From positions 124,001 through 188,000 of the forward strand of contig NZ_LGYN01000023.1 of assembly GCF_001307105.1 (NCBI RefSeq): a stretch of DNA of 64,000 bases. Direction: 5' to 3'. This DNA comes from Bacillus australimaris. Lineage in GTDB: Bacteria; Bacillota; Bacilli; Bacillales; Bacillaceae. The position numbers and the translations under genes were made by a program. The notes beneath the pieces were generated by a model. That model saw only the letters and a list, made by a program, of their open reading frames with translations. It was not told where the DNA came from and ran no database searches. Shown here piece by piece: positions 29,253-38,955 of this stretch (the first letter of the stretch is position 1; each line of letters starts with the position of its first letter).

Positions 29253-29927
29253 TTGGAAGCTATGAAGAATGATCACTCCCAAGAAGTAGAAGCAACTGGA
29301 TTTTTTCGATTCTTTAAAATTTTCATCGCAACAAAAACGATTATTCGCTCATACCGGCATTCCAAAATTCCAATTTGGCTGATGATGCTCCTTGCAAGTA
29401 TCGCCGGTACAGGCTGGATCTACGAAGGGTATTTTAGCGAGTATATGGGCAATCATATTCCATTCCCTTTTATTCTGTTACAAGGAGCGGGATATGGTAT
29501 TTTGGCAGGCAATATGATTCTATTTTTCGGTGTACTCATTCTCAAGTGGTTAGGCCGGCTCTTATTCGGCTGTCAAACGGCGTATAGGAATTTACTCAAG
29601 GCCTGCACTTTGACGGTCTTTTTCCCTTCTGCTTTATTTGCACTCACTTGGATTTCTACTGTGGGAATGCTCGGTCCGTATACATTTGTCAAAATCTCAC
29701 CATATTTAGATCAGCATTTTGAAGTATGGTATTATCTCGATCTTTTGACACTTATGGATGCATATGCAAAGACGTGGATATTCGGAATGGCTGTATTAGG
29801 CATTGTCGCTGTGATGAAGCTAAGATTATGGCAAGCCTTTATCATTGTGATCACACCGCTCGCCGCGTTTTTTCTCATCATGACCCTTTTGTTTGATGTC
29901 CAGCGCGCTGTCAACTGGATTATGTAA
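29253..29927 (+). CDS. YIP1-like multi-pass membrane protein
   Basis: A 224-residue protein with five or six predicted membrane segments after a ~35-residue polar N-terminus. The central part (ILLQGAGYGILAGNMILFFGVLIL, then YRNLLKACTLTVFFPSALFAL) resembles the YIP1 family. TTG start with AAAGGAG 9 bases upstream; the next ATG is too far from that site. It is divergent from sps and followed by a terminator before gerQ. Function unknown; sporulation use is suggested only by neighbours. Confidence 0.75.
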   Translation: MEAMKNDHSQEVEATGFFRFFKIFIATKTIIRSYRHSKIPIWLMMLLASIAGTGWIYEGYFSEYMGNHIPFPFILLQGAGYGILAGNMILFFGVLILKWLGRLLFGCQTAYRNLLKACTLTVFFPSALFALTWISTVGMLGPYTFVKISPYLDQHFEVWYYLDLLTLMDAYAKTWIFGMAVLGIVAVMKLRLWQAFIIVITPLAAFFLIMTLLFDVQRAVNWIM

Positions 29928-29973
29928 AAAGGACGAGCACTAGGGTGAATGCGAGGGTTTGTCTACAAGCTTT

Positions 29974-30001
29974 AGGAACTGTTGAGCAGTTCCTTTTTTT
30001 C
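29974..30001 (+). terminator. Terminator after YIP1-like gene
   Basis: AGGAACTG-TTGAG-CAGTTCCT followed by seven T. Confidence 0.9.
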
Positions 30002-30122
30002 GTTCAATGTACATATTCCCCTCTCCTGTCTCATAGTGTGAAAGAGAGAAAGAATGCTATGGAAACAACAGGCGTATAAACGCCTTCTGTTTAGAACAAC
30101 ATGAGAAAAGAGGAGGAACGTT

Positions 30123-30653
30123 ATGAAATTGAAAAATCAATTTGGGCAAGGTTCGGGTTTCGAAGGTCAAGATTTTCGCCAGCAACAATATGGAGCAAAT
30201 CCGTATCCTGCGCAGCAGATGGGTTATTCAGTCCCTCCCCAAACGCAGGGTCAAATGCAACAGGGGTTTTCGCCAATGCCGTCTACTAGTCCTTCACAAG
30301 GAGGCCAAGGAACGCAGAGCGGCGGGCAGCCGTATCAAATTCCTTCTGGACCGATTTATCAGCAGAATGTCACTGGACAGCTGCCTCTTGAGCAGTCCTA
30401 TATTGAAAATATTTTACGATTGAACCGCGGCAAGGTAGCCACGATTTATATGACGTTTGAAGCGAGTAAGGAATGGAATTCGAAGATTTTTAGAGGAGTC
30501 ATTGAAGCGGCAGGACGTGACCACATTATCATTAGTGATAACAAAACAGGAACACGATACTTACTATTAACAATCTACCTTGATTACATTACATTTGATG
30601 GGGAAATTCAGTACGACTATCCATATTCGATGTCAACATATTCTCCAAGATAA
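30123..30653 (+). CDS. gerQ: Spore coat protein GerQ
   Basis: A 176-residue coat protein needed for function of the cortex hydrolase CwlJ during germination, and crosslinked by the spore transglutaminase in B. subtilis. The N-terminal half (1-90) is low-complexity, rich in Gln, Gly, Pro and Met, with several Gln and the opening lysines available for crosslinks. The C-terminal half is the conserved domain: QSYIENILRLNRGK, YMTFEASKEWNSKIFRGVIEAAGRDH (in parts), GTRYLLLTIYLDYITFD, ending YSMSTYSPR as in B. subtilis. AGGAGG lies 6 bases before the ATG. Confidence 0.96.
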   Translation: MKLKNQFGQGSGFEGQDFRQQQYGANPYPAQQMGYSVPPQTQGQMQQGFSPMPSTSPSQGGQGTQSGGQPYQIPSGPIYQQNVTGQLPLEQSYIENILRLNRGKVATIYMTFEASKEWNSKIFRGVIEAAGRDHIIISDNKTGTRYLLLTIYLDYITFDGEIQYDYPYSMSTYSPR

Positions 30654-30667
30654 CGTCAAGCATGGCA

Positions 30668-30697
30668 AAAGCAAGGCACAGACGCCCTTGCTTTTTT
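30668..30697 (+). terminator. gerQ terminator
   Basis: AAAGCAAGG / CCTTGCTTT stem with T-run. Confidence 0.85.
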
Positions 30698-30782
30698 CTT
30701 TTGACTAGGTTTTTGTCACACCTCTGGGGCGCTGCTCATAAGATGCCTAGTAGTTTTTATCAAAAGCCTAGAGGTGACATCA

Positions 30783-31400
30783 ATGACTGTTGAGCTGGAT
30801 TATACATCACCAAATGTGAAATTTTCATACGATCTGAATCAAAGCCCCCTTGTGAAATACGATCAGCATAACCTGATTAATGTGTTAGGGAAAAAACAAT
30901 TAAACTCGTTGGATCAAGTATCCTTGCTGGATATATATTTGAGTAAAAGCAAAGTCGTAGAGCCCCATTACCATCAAAATGCTGCAGAGCTCGTTTATTG
31001 TATAGCCGGTTCTGCTGCCGTATCAATGCTGAATCCATTTACAAAAAAACTGCACACCTACACCATCACACCTGGACAGGTGGCAAACGTGCCTCAAGGC
31101 TGGTGGCATTATGAAGTTGCTCTTCAGGACAGAACTCATTTGTTAGCCATTTTTAACGCATCTACGCCTGAAGTGATCCTAGGCTCAGACCTTCTCACGC
31201 TCACGCCTTCTCACATCATGGCACATACTTATTGCATGAACGAAACACAGTGGAAGCAGGCGACAAAGCCTGTGAAACCAAGCATATTTATCGGACCATT
31301 TTGCCACAGGGAGGAAGAGGCCCAAACGCACCCTGTCCCTCCTTCTCACTACGTTCCTTATTATCAAGCACCGCCCAACTATACCCCTTACTGGAGTTAA
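30783..31400 (+). CDS. Cupin-domain protein with Pro/Tyr-rich tail, possible spore protein
   Basis: A 205-residue protein. The cupin core (residues ~35-125) shows VVEPHYHQNAAELVYCIAG (HxH...E) and TPGQVANVPQGWWHYEV (G...P...H), so a metal site is likely intact. The last 30 residues (HPVPPSHYVPYYQAPPNYTPYWS, in parts) are a Pro/Tyr-rich tail, a style common in spore coat proteins. ATG start follows GAGGTG by 6 bases. It lies between gerQ and ywdK, where B. subtilis has no such gene that I recall. Coat role is inference. Confidence 0.75.
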   Translation: MTVELDYTSPNVKFSYDLNQSPLVKYDQHNLINVLGKKQLNSLDQVSLLDIYLSKSKVVEPHYHQNAAELVYCIAGSAAVSMLNPFTKKLHTYTITPGQVANVPQGWWHYEVALQDRTHLLAIFNASTPEVILGSDLLTLTPSHIMAHTYCMNETQWKQATKPVKPSIFIGPFCHREEEAQTHPVPPSHYVPYYQAPPNYTPYWS

Positions 31401-31402
31401 GA

Positions 31403-31438
31403 AAAAAACCGATGCCTCTATGAGAGCATCGGTTTTTT
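31403..31438. terminator. Bidirectional terminator between cupin gene and ywdK
   Basis: AAAACCGATGC / GCATCGGTTTT stem with A-run and T-run on the two sides. Confidence 0.9.
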
Positions 31439-31441
31439 GGC

Positions 31442-31813
31442 TTATAAATTTTTTGCTGCTGCAATGACCAGCATGATCCAAGAAGCGATAAACGCCAACC
31501 CGCCAATAGGGGTGATGGCACCTAGAATCTTCACCTGCGTCAATGCCAGCACATAAAGGCTTCCTGAGAAGAAAAGGATGCCTGCAAGCATCACCCAGCC
31601 AGCGGCAGGAACCAAGGAGACACCTGACAGCTTATCTGCAAGAAAGGCGACAATAAATAAACCAATGGCATGGAACATCTGATATTGAACACCTTTATTC
31701 CATATCTCTATATACCTTTCAGGGATTTTCCCTTCCAGACCATGTGCACCGAAGGCTCCAAGTCCAACAGCAAGCATGGCGTTAATGGCACCTAAAATGA
31801 AAAATAGTTTCAT
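31442..31813 (-). CDS. ywdK: YwdK, DUF423 family membrane protein
   Basis: A 123-residue protein with four hydrophobic helices. The N-terminal [19 protein letters not shown] is the DUF423 signature, followed by [16 protein letters not shown] and [16 protein letters not shown]. Function is unknown in all members. AAGGAGA lies 7 bases before the ATG. Same position as in B. subtilis, but 70 bases separate it from ywdJ. Confidence 0.92.
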   Translation of the reverse strand: MKLFFILGAINAMLAVGLGAFGAHGLEGKIPERYIEIWNKGVQYQMFHAIGLFIVAFLADKLSGVSLVPAAGWVMLAGILFFSGSLYVLALTQVKILGAITPIGGLAFIASWIMLVIAAAKNL

Positions 31814-31883
31814 TCGTCATTCTCCTTATCTCATCAATTATGTTTATCATAGCGCGGGTAACAGACGACATTCAACTTTCCCT

Positions 31884-33191
31884 TTACGTTGACACGAGAT
31901 TGTCGGATTTCTTTTTCTTTCGTAACAGGACTTGATCGACCACGATCGCAATAAGCGTGCCTAGTACAAGCCCGTTGCTTAATAATGAAATGAGCACCGG
32001 ATGCATGCCTTTCAAGGCTTCCTGCGGCACAAACATTGCCCCCACGCCTGCTAAAACAGCAATTCCAAGGACAAAACGAATCCGGGGAATTTCTTCTTTC
32101 TCATACTGATCAAACTCTGACATTGCAATCCCAATCATAGAAGAGAACACCACAAAGTTCACAGCAAGCCCCACAGGTGATGGCAAGGCAGAGAAAAAGC
32201 TCATAAGTAACGGGAACAAACTAATGAGAACAATAAGCAGACTTCCGATGAAAAATGGCTTTCTCGATGGAATTTTGGTTGTCTGTATAAATCCTGCTGC
32301 CCCTGAAATAGGTACAGGCGCAATCGCACCAATCAGCCCGCTCAGTAAATGACCAAATGCTGCAACAAAACCGGCAGGACGTGCTCTCTGCCGCTCACGC
32401 AGTTCACCAAATGCCTTCACTGAGCTTTCCACAATTCGAATACTTGCCAGCATGTTCACAATGAGTAAAATCGTTATAAAAAAGGACGTGACAAGTAATC
32501 CACTGTCAAAGACCGGCATACCGAATGGAAAGAGCTTAGGGAACTCAATGATCTGATCTGGAATTCGAACCGGCTTCGCCAATCCGAGTAGAGCGAATAA
32601 CAACCATCCGCCTGCAAGTGCGAATAATACAGAAAATTGTCTTAAATAATGCCACTTTGAGCGGCTGATCATGAAGGTAAGAACAATGATCAAGATGGAT
32701 AAGCAAAAGACAAACCCGTCCACCTGATTTCCCCGATAGCCGATGCCCATCAGCCCTTTCATGATCGGCTGACTTAACTGCACAACAAGCAGCAGCAAGT
32801 ATATGCCTGTGACGACTGGCGTAAATAAAGACGCGAGCCAATTAATGATTTTAAATAAACTAAAAATAAAAAAGAAAACGGCACTAAAAATTAAAGCCCC
32901 TTGTAATGCTTGCAGGGTTTCAGGATACGTCGCAAAAATTGTTCCCGTCATGCCGGCATAAAGAGTATACACACCCCACCAAAGCCCTGCTGGACTTTCA
33001 TTGATTGGCAGCATATGACCGCATAAACACTGCACCATTGCGACAAGTCCAAGTGAAAAGAATGTACTTTGAATCAGCTCCGCCGATTGTACTTGATTCA
33101 ATTCAAATGCTTGTGCAATTGCAATGGGTACGGCAATAGAAGCTGCGATAAAAAATGCCATCCACTGAATGGCGCCCAAAAATAGTTTCAA
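31884..33191 (-). CDS. ywdJ: YwdJ, NCS2-type nucleobase permease
   Basis: A 435-residue, 12-14-helix transporter of the uracil/xanthine permease family. Typical segments: GPAGLWWGVYTLYAG, PVVTGIYLLLLVVQL, and the loop ISGAAGFIQTTKIPSRKP where NCS2 carriers keep the substrate-binding helix. TTG start (MKLFLGAIQW) is used because GGAAGGTG spaces correctly to it; a GTG three codons earlier overlaps that site. Encoded 33 bases after ywdI and probably cotranscribed. Substrate unproven. Confidence 0.88.
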   Translation of the reverse strand: MKLFLGAIQWMAFFIAASIAVPIAIAQAFELNQVQSAELIQSTFFSLGLVAMVQCLCGHMLPINESPAGLWWGVYTLYAGMTGTIFATYPETLQALQGALIFSAVFFFIFSLFKIINWLASLFTPVVTGIYLLLLVVQLSQPIMKGLMGIGYRGNQVDGFVFCLSILIIVLTFMISRSKWHYLRQFSVLFALAGGWLLFALLGLAKPVRIPDQIIEFPKLFPFGMPVFDSGLLVTSFFITILLIVNMLASIRIVESSVKAFGELRERQRARPAGFVAAFGHLLSGLIGAIAPVPISGAAGFIQTTKIPSRKPFFIGSLLIVLISLFPLLMSFFSALPSPVGLAVNFVVFSSMIGIAMSEFDQYEKEEIPRIRFVLGIAVLAGVGAMFVPQEALKGMHPVLISLLSNGLVLGTLIAIVVDQVLLRKKKKSDNLVST

Positions 33192-33224
33192 ACCGATCAC
33201 CTTCCCTTTGTCGTGACAAGACCA

Positions 33225-33557
33225 TTAAAAATCAAAAATAGAGTCGCCGTTTCCGTCCTTCTCCTTTTGCCCCTCATCATTTTGTTGAAATTTCTTTGCA
33301 CCGCTTGTACCCATCAGTTTCTCAAGCATGGCTTGATCTGTAGACACAGATGGCGCTGAAGGTGTATGTATCGATGGAGGTGGTGAGATAACCGGCGACT
33401 GCGGCAACTGCGCCTGTGATGGTGCGTCGAGAATGACATCACATAGTGAAGAAATCGCTGCTACTTGACGTTTCACCTCTTCATCATTTCCACTTTGTTT
33501 TGCTTTTTGAACCGCTTCCTCCATTTTTTGAAGCAGGCTTGATATATGAATATTCAA
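33225..33557 (-). CDS. ywdI: YwdI, small acidic protein of unknown function
   Basis: A 110-residue soluble protein: an N-terminal helical half (ISSLLQKMEEAVQKAKQSG, AISSLCDVIL), a Pro/Ser-rich linker, and the conserved C-terminal end GNGDSIFDF that marks YwdI. TTG start behind GGAGGG. Divergent from ywdH. Confidence 0.9.
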   Translation of the reverse strand: MNIHISSLLQKMEEAVQKAKQSGNDEEVKRQVAAISSLCDVILDAPSQAQLPQSPVISPPPSIHTPSAPSVSTDQAMLEKLMGTSGAKKFQQNDEGQKEKDGNGDSIFDF

Positions 33558-33724
33558 GGGTAGACCCTCCAATCTAAAAATTCGTTTTCAACATTATTTT
33601 ACCAAATGAACAAACCAAATGGGTTCATTTTTTCAAAGCAGTGCGCTCCGCCTCTCTTATTTGACCCTTCATTCTCATTCACACATAATAAAAGAAACAC
33701 AATCGTCTATGAAAGGATTGAATA

Positions 33725-35083
33725 ATGAACAAGCTCACTGCTCTTTTTCAGAAACAAAAAGTCTTTCAAAAGCCGTCGGTGCAAGAACGCATCCGCATCC
33801 TTCAAGACTTAAAAGTAGAAATCAAACAGCATGAAAAGGATATTTTACAGGCCTTAGCCCATGATTTACATAAATCCGAACAGGAAGCCTATACAACAGA
33901 GATCGGGATGGTGTATGAAGAAATCAATCATACCATCAAGTATCTTCACAAATGGGCAAGGCCAACACGAGCGAAAACACCTCTGACTCATATCGGATCA
34001 AAAAGCATGATCATCAAGGAACCTTATGGATGTGTGCTCATCATTGCCCCTTGGAACTATCCTTTCCAATTGGCTCTTTCTCCATTAGTCGGCGCGATTT
34101 CTGCAGGAAATGCCGTGATCTTAAAACCGTCTGAGCTGACGCCGGCAGTTGCACAAGTGATCAGCACTATTGTGGAGCGTGTATTCCAAGAAGACCATGC
34201 GGCTGTCGTCGAAGGCGGCGTCGATGTTAGTACAGAGCTGCTAAAGCTGCCATTCGATTATATCTTCTTTACTGGAAGTGTAGCTGTCGGCAAAGTTGTG
34301 ATGGAAGCTGCCGCAAAGCATTTGACCCCTGTCACACTTGAGCTTGGCGGAAAAAGCCCTTGCATCGTTATGCCGGATGCAGACATCAAGCTGGCAGCGA
34401 AGCGAATCACCTTTGGAAAATTCACCAATGCAGGGCAAACCTGCATTGCGCCAGACTATTTGCTCGTTCATGAATCCGTCAAAGAGAAACTTTTGAGAGA
34501 GATGACAGCCTGTATCCGTGAATTTTATGGTGAACATCCCGAAACACATCCGCACTTTGGGAAAAATGTCAGCCAGCGTCATTTTGACAGGCTCACACAA
34601 TTTCTCTCAAATGGAACGATCGTCACCGGTGGACAGCGTAATGAGCAGGAGCTCAAAATCGCTCCGACCATTTTAGACGACATCACTTGGGAAGATCCCG
34701 TCATGCAGGAGGAAATTTTCGGGCCGATCCTGCCTGTCATGACCTTTGATTCTCTGCATGAGGCAGCGCATATAATCAAAGCAAGACCGAAGCCGCTTGC
34801 GCTTTACTTATTTACAACAAGTAAAGAAACCGAATCCTATATTCTAGACAATCTCTCTTTTGGCGGAGGGTGTATCAATGACACGCTTATGCATGTCGCT
34901 ACTCCTTACCTGCCATTCGGAGGCGTCGGTGAAAGCGGCATGGGTCGATATCATGGGAAGGAAAGCTTCTTTACGTTTACCCATGAAAAAAGCGTTCTGC
35001 GCCAAACCAACCGTTTCGATTTTTCCTTCCGTTATCCAAATGCAAAAAACGGACTCGACTTGATCCGCAAATTTTTAAAATAA
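33725..35083 (+). CDS. ywdH: YwdH, aldehyde dehydrogenase
   Basis: A 452-residue class 3-like NAD(P)+-dependent aldehyde dehydrogenase. [18 protein letters not shown] near 110, [11 protein letters not shown] (cofactor Gly), [11 protein letters not shown] with the general-base Glu near 205, and [13 protein letters not shown] with the nucleophilic Cys near 240. The C-terminal ~25 residues include basic/aromatic residues but no clear membrane helix. AAAGGA before the ATG. Substrate unknown, probably medium/long-chain aldehydes. Confidence 0.94.
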   Translation: MNKLTALFQKQKVFQKPSVQERIRILQDLKVEIKQHEKDILQALAHDLHKSEQEAYTTEIGMVYEEINHTIKYLHKWARPTRAKTPLTHIGSKSMIIKEPYGCVLIIAPWNYPFQLALSPLVGAISAGNAVILKPSELTPAVAQVISTIVERVFQEDHAAVVEGGVDVSTELLKLPFDYIFFTGSVAVGKVVMEAAAKHLTPVTLELGGKSPCIVMPDADIKLAAKRITFGKFTNAGQTCIAPDYLLVHESVKEKLLREMTACIREFYGEHPETHPHFGKNVSQRHFDRLTQFLSNGTIVTGGQRNEQELKIAPTILDDITWEDPVMQEEIFGPILPVMTFDSLHEAAHIIKARPKPLALYLFTTSKETESYILDNLSFGGGCINDTLMHVATPYLPFGGVGESGMGRYHGKESFFTFTHEKSVLRQTNRFDFSFRYPNAKNGLDLIRKFLK

Positions 35084-35085
35084 AC

Positions 35086-35112
35086 AGGACGAAGGGGCTC
35101 TCCCCTCGTCCT
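35086..35112. terminator. Terminator between ywdH and ung
   Basis: AGGACGAAGGGG-CTCT-CCCCTCGTCCT, one bulged base, shared by convergent genes. Confidence 0.75.
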
Positions 35113-35116
35113 ATTT

Positions 35117-35797
35117 TCACTCGATATCCTTGATACACCAGTTGATTTCTTCCATTCCTAATTGCTTTAAATACGCGTTTACCTTTGAAAAAGGCCGACT
35201 GCCAAAAAAGCCGTTTCTTGCAGAAAAAGGACTTGGATGAGGTGACTCAATGATGTAATGTTTGTTTTGATCAATGCGCTCTTTCTTGTTTTGAGCATGT
35301 CTTCCCCATAATACAAAAACGACGGGCTGATCACGCTCATTTAGCACAACAATCACACGGTCTGTCACACGTTCCCAGCCCTTGCCTTTATGCGAATTCG
35401 CCTCGCCCTTTCTCACGGTCAGCACAGTGTTTAAGAGCAGCACACCCTGCTCTGCCCAGCTGACAAGTGAGCCATGGTTTGGAACAGGACAGCCAAGATC
35501 ATCCGTGAGCTCCTGAAAAATATTTCTCAACGATGGCGGATGTTTCACGCCAGGCTGAACAGAAAAGCTTAATCCATGTGCCTGCCCTGGGCCATGATAA
35601 GGGTCTTGTCCCAAAATCACCACTTTGACCTTTTCATATGATGTCAAATGCAGCGCACGATAAACGTCATCTGGTTTAGGAAAAACAATCTGTGTACGAT
35701 ATTCTTCCTTCATCCATTCACGTAATTCCTGATAATACGGCTGTTCAAATTCACTTTTCATCACAGCCCACCAGCTATCATTTAAAAATGGCTTCAT
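35117..35797 (-). CDS. ung: Uracil-DNA glycosylase
   Basis: Ung removes uracil from DNA in base excision repair. The 226-residue family 1 enzyme shows [18 protein letters not shown] (catalytic Asp and water-activating region) near residue 62 and the [16 protein letters not shown]-intercalation loop with the catalytic His near 188. The internal ATG is chosen: AGGAGG lies 7 bases upstream and it overlaps the stop of ywdF (ATGA), indicating coupling. Confidence 0.97.
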   Translation of the reverse strand: MKPFLNDSWWAVMKSEFEQPYYQELREWMKEEYRTQIVFPKPDDVYRALHLTSYEKVKVVILGQDPYHGPGQAHGLSFSVQPGVKHPPSLRNIFQELTDDLGCPVPNHGSLVSWAEQGVLLLNTVLTVRKGEANSHKGKGWERVTDRVIVVLNERDQPVVFVLWGRHAQNKKERIDQNKHYIIESPHPSPFSARNGFFGSRPFSKVNAYLKQLGMEEINWCIKDIE

Positions 35798-36621
35798 TGT
35801 GGTTGTCCTCCTTCTATTTGCTGTACCAGTCTGGAGATCATCGGTTTTCCGTCCCACACAATCTCACTCTCTGATTCTCGTTTTTTCATCGCTGGTTCTT
35901 CTAATAATATAGCAAAGTTGGCTGTCGGCAGGTCGCCCAGTTCATGCTTTTCACTAAGATCATCTAAATAGTTCTTCCTTGTTTCACCAAGATCACTAGA
36001 CTGATTTCCACCGCCGTCAAAGAACGCATAGATCACGCTGGCAGCTGGCACCCGTTTGACTCTGGCATGCTGTGAAACACGCAAGAAGAAGTCCCAGTCC
36101 CAATAATGATGCATCGCTGGATCAAAGCAGCCAATCTCATCGTGTAAACAGCGTTTGTACATACTGCCGGAAGGAACATATGTAGAAAAGACACGCATAT
36201 CTTCAATAGCCGCTGTATAAGCAAACAAACGTCTCGACACTGGGAAACGGGTCGCGCCTTTTTCTTCAAATGATACAATTTCTGCATCAGAAAAAACAAA
36301 ATCGGCGTCCTCCAGCGCCTTGCTCATACGTTCAATATGACAAGGTGTAAAGTAATCATCGTCATCACTCAGCATGATGACGTCGCCTGTCAGCTCCCGC
36401 AAGCCCACATTCCTGGCATTCACGTGCTGGACGTTCTCATCTAAATGAATTAAGCGGATCGGAAGCTCAGAATAGAGCTCCTGAATGATGTCAACTCGCT
36501 CTCCTGCATCATTGACGACAACAATTTCAAAGGGCTGTACGGTTTGTCTTGTAATGGATTCAAGCAGCTCACACAGTGCGCTGAGCCGGTTATGTGTCAC
36601 AATTAATAAGGAAATCTTCAT
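35794..36621 (-). CDS. ywdF: YwdF, family 2 glycosyltransferase
   Basis: A 275-residue GT-A glycosyltransferase. [20 protein letters not shown] at the start, [11 protein letters not shown], and [11 protein letters not shown] with the metal-binding DxD near residue 88; later [15 protein letters not shown]. Acceptor and donor unknown. Encoded immediately upstream of ung with overlap, the same arrangement as in B. subtilis. It is divergent from pdxK. Confidence 0.92.
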   Translation of the reverse strand: MKISLLIVTHNRLSALCELLESITRQTVQPFEIVVVNDAGERVDIIQELYSELPIRLIHLDENVQHVNARNVGLRELTGDVIMLSDDDDYFTPCHIERMSKALEDADFVFSDAEIVSFEEKGATRFPVSRRLFAYTAAIEDMRVFSTYVPSGSMYKRCLHDEIGCFDPAMHHYWDWDFFLRVSQHARVKRVPAASVIYAFFDGGGNQSSDLGETRKNYLDDLSEKHELGDLPTANFAILLEEPAMKKRESESEIVWDGKPMISRLVQQIEGGQPQ

Positions 36622-36869
36622 ATGCAGCTTACTCCTTTAATAGATTCGTCTTTTTCCATTAAAACATAAATTGGCTTTCTTCTCATGATATAAAAGGCGG
36701 TTTGATGTAACGGGAAAATGGGAATTTTTATTTGTAAAAGGGATAGAATGGAGGCGTTCCGAAGAGAAGAACGCTTTTTTATGCCGTTTCATTGTGATAA
36801 ATGGAAAAGCTGATTATAATAAGGGATAGAACAGTAACTGTTACACATCACATTGGAGGTTCAGCAACT

Positions 36870-37679
36870 ATGTCTATGAATAAAGCACTCACCATCGCAG
36901 GCTCGGATTCAAGCGGCGGTGCAGGTATCCAAGCAGATTTAAAAACGTTTCAAGAAAAAAACGTCTACGGGATGACAGCTTTAACCGTTGTCGTTGCAAT
37001 GGACCCTCATAATCATTGGGATCATCAGGTGTTTCCAATTGATACGGCGACCATTCGTGCGCAGCTTTCTACCATTGTAGAAGGCATTGGTGTAGATGCG
37101 CTGAAAACAGGTATGCTCCCTACAGTCGACGTGATTGAACTTGCAGCTGACACCATCAAAACATACGACCTAAAAAATGTCGTCATTGATCCTGTTATGG
37201 TTTGTAAGGGTGCGAATGAAGTCCTTTACCCAGAGCACGCGGAAGCATTGCGCGAAAAGCTCACGCCACTGGCAACCGTCATCACGCCTAACCTTTTCGA
37301 AGCAGGTCAATTAAGTGGAATTGGCGAGATCAAAACAATCGAACAAATGGAAGAAGCAGCAAAACGCATTCACGAACTTGGTGCGAAGTATGTGGTCATC
37401 ACTGGAGGCGGTAAGCTAAGCGAAGATAAAGCCATCGATTTGCTTTATGATGGACAAACCTTCGAACGCCTTGAAACAGATAAAATCGACACAGAATACA
37501 CACATGGTGCAGGCTGCACATTCTCAGCAGCAGTTACAGCTGAACTCGCGAATGGTTCAGACGTGAAAGAAGCCATTTACGCAGCAAAAGAATTCATCAC
37601 AGCTGCCATCAAAGGCTCTTTCCAGCTAAACGAATACATCGGACCAACAAAACATTCTGCTCATCGTTTTGACAAATAG
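36870..37679 (+). CDS. pdxK: Pyridoxine/pyridoxal/HMP kinase
   Basis: A 269-residue ribokinase-fold kinase (YwdB/ThiD2 type) phosphorylating B6 vitamers and, in some members, hydroxymethylpyrimidine. ALTIAGSDSSGGAGIQADLK at the N-terminus, VIDPVMVCKGANEVL, and DTEYTHGAGCTFSAAVTAEL with anion hole GAGC near residue 213. ATG chosen behind GGAGGT with 9-base spacing; a longer frame adds 23 unlike residues. Monocistronic. Confidence 0.95.
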   Translation: MSMNKALTIAGSDSSGGAGIQADLKTFQEKNVYGMTALTVVVAMDPHNHWDHQVFPIDTATIRAQLSTIVEGIGVDALKTGMLPTVDVIELAADTIKTYDLKNVVIDPVMVCKGANEVLYPEHAEALREKLTPLATVITPNLFEAGQLSGIGEIKTIEQMEEAAKRIHELGAKYVVITGGGKLSEDKAIDLLYDGQTFERLETDKIDTEYTHGAGCTFSAAVTAELANGSDVKEAIYAAKEFITAAIKGSFQLNEYIGPTKHSAHRFDK

Positions 37680-37684
37680 AACAG

Positions 37685-37724
37685 AAAAAACCGATTCGCC
37701 TTGTTAGTAGGTGAATCGGTTTTT
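37685..37724. terminator. Terminator between pdxK and the esterase gene
   Basis: AAAACCGATTC / GAATCGGTTTT stem with a 14-base loop, flanked by A-run and T-run; works in both directions. Confidence 0.85.
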
Positions 37725-37726
37725 GT

Positions 37727-38800
37727 TTATCGAAAGCTGCGTCTCTGTGCAAACAGCCAATCTGTTAAGCCCGGCGTCTCATAAGCAGGCGTCCATGATG
37801 CATGGTCATATCCATACTTGCTTGCGTACTCCGTATAAAGCGGCTGGCCGCCAGCTTTTTGAATAGCTTGAATTGTATTTCTCGCATAACTGATAGGGAT
37901 AATGGAATCATCTTCTGCATGAAATGCCCATATTGGTTTGTGTGCTAAAATTCTTGCCTTGCTTGGATCTGCACCTCCCGCAATTGGAATCATCGCTGCA
38001 AACAAACGAGGATATGTGATGTTCAACTGGTACGTGCCAAAGCCACCTTGTGATAAGCCCGTCGCATAAATCCTCTTTTGATCGATCTGATAAGAAGCTA
38101 ACACATGCTGAAGGACATCATAAGCTTTGTGTAAATCTGGTGAAAATTGAAACACGTTTGTCAGATCGATTTCATTTTGCAAATTTCTTGTTAATGCAAA
38201 GCCTCCATCCACAGCATTTCGCGCTTGAGGTGCAAGTACGTACGAAGGATGTTTCTTTTGGACTTCAGGGGAAGCCCATAAAGCTGCACCATCATTCGCA
38301 AGCAATTGCTTTTGATTGTCTGTTCCCCTCTCCCCGCCTCCATGTAAGAACAGGACTAGAGGATAGGCTTTACCCCGCTTACGGTTTTTTGGAATATACA
38401 GCCGATAAGGCATGCCTTGGTATTCGAAAGATAAAAAAGATGATGCAATGTCCTCTCGTGTAACAAAGCGATAACTGTACGTAGACGTGGAAAGACGATA
38501 GTTTTTCTTGTAAACGCTTACTTTTAAAGTCGTATCAGTTTCAATATGAATGGGCTTTTTGTATAACTGACTTTGAGTTGTCGGCTGGCTGCCATCTGTT
38601 GTGTAATATAGAGAAGCTTTTTGAACGTGAGAATGCAGAGCAACCTCTTGTGAACGATAATATTGACCAGATGGGACTGAAGCAGTTGATGCAAAATACG
38701 ACGTATGATTTCGGGCAGAAGAAACGGAAGGAAAAAGAAAACTCATAAACAATAGGACAATAATAAAGGTGATCAGGCATTTCTTGGTTGTATGGTTCAT
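37727..38800 (-). CDS. Secreted esterase/hydrolase with N-terminal chitobiase-like domain
   Basis: A 357-residue exported protein. A signal peptide occupies residues 1-30 (KKCLITFIIVLLFMSFLFP, then SSARN). Residues ~35-115 form a CHB_HEX_C-type beta domain (ALHSHVQKASLYYTTDGSQPTTQ, TTLKVSVYKKN). The rest is a feruloyl-esterase/PHB-depolymerase-like alpha/beta hydrolase: FLHGGGERG oxyanion region, GLSQGGFGTYQL with the nucleophile Ser, an Asp in HAEDDSIIP, and the final His in YDHASW. It probably deacylates plant or microbial polymers. AGGAGG sits 6 bases before the ATG. A perfect cre upstream fits a scavenging enzyme. Confidence 0.85.
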   Translation of the reverse strand: MNHTTKKCLITFIIVLLFMSFLFPSVSSARNHTSYFASTASVPSGQYYRSQEVALHSHVQKASLYYTTDGSQPTTQSQLYKKPIHIETDTTLKVSVYKKNYRLSTSTYSYRFVTREDIASSFLSFEYQGMPYRLYIPKNRKRGKAYPLVLFLHGGGERGTDNQKQLLANDGAALWASPEVQKKHPSYVLAPQARNAVDGGFALTRNLQNEIDLTNVFQFSPDLHKAYDVLQHVLASYQIDQKRIYATGLSQGGFGTYQLNITYPRLFAAMIPIAGGADPSKARILAHKPIWAFHAEDDSIIPISYARNTIQAIQKAGGQPLYTEYASKYGYDHASWTPAYETPGLTDWLFAQRRSFR

Positions 38801-38862
38801 ATCGTGCCTCCTGTACATGCTCAGATGAATTTTTTATTTATTATTTATCATGACAATAGAAA

Positions 38863-38876
38863 TGTCAACGCTTTCA
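38863..38876. promoter_or_regulatory. Perfect cre site upstream of the secreted esterase
   Basis: TGTCAACGCTTTCA fits TGWNANCGNTNWCA at every fixed position; 63 bp before the esterase start. Confidence 0.8.
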
Positions 38877-38907
38877 TTTTAATTTCTACATCATCTGACC
38901 GAAACAA

Positions 38908-38940
38908 AAAAGCGTACCCGCACGCAGGTACACTCTTTTA
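38908..38940 (-). terminator. ywdA terminator
   Basis: Leftward, GTGTACC / GGTACGC stem with a long loop, then six T. Confidence 0.6.
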
Positions 38941-38955
38941 TTCATACATGAATGC

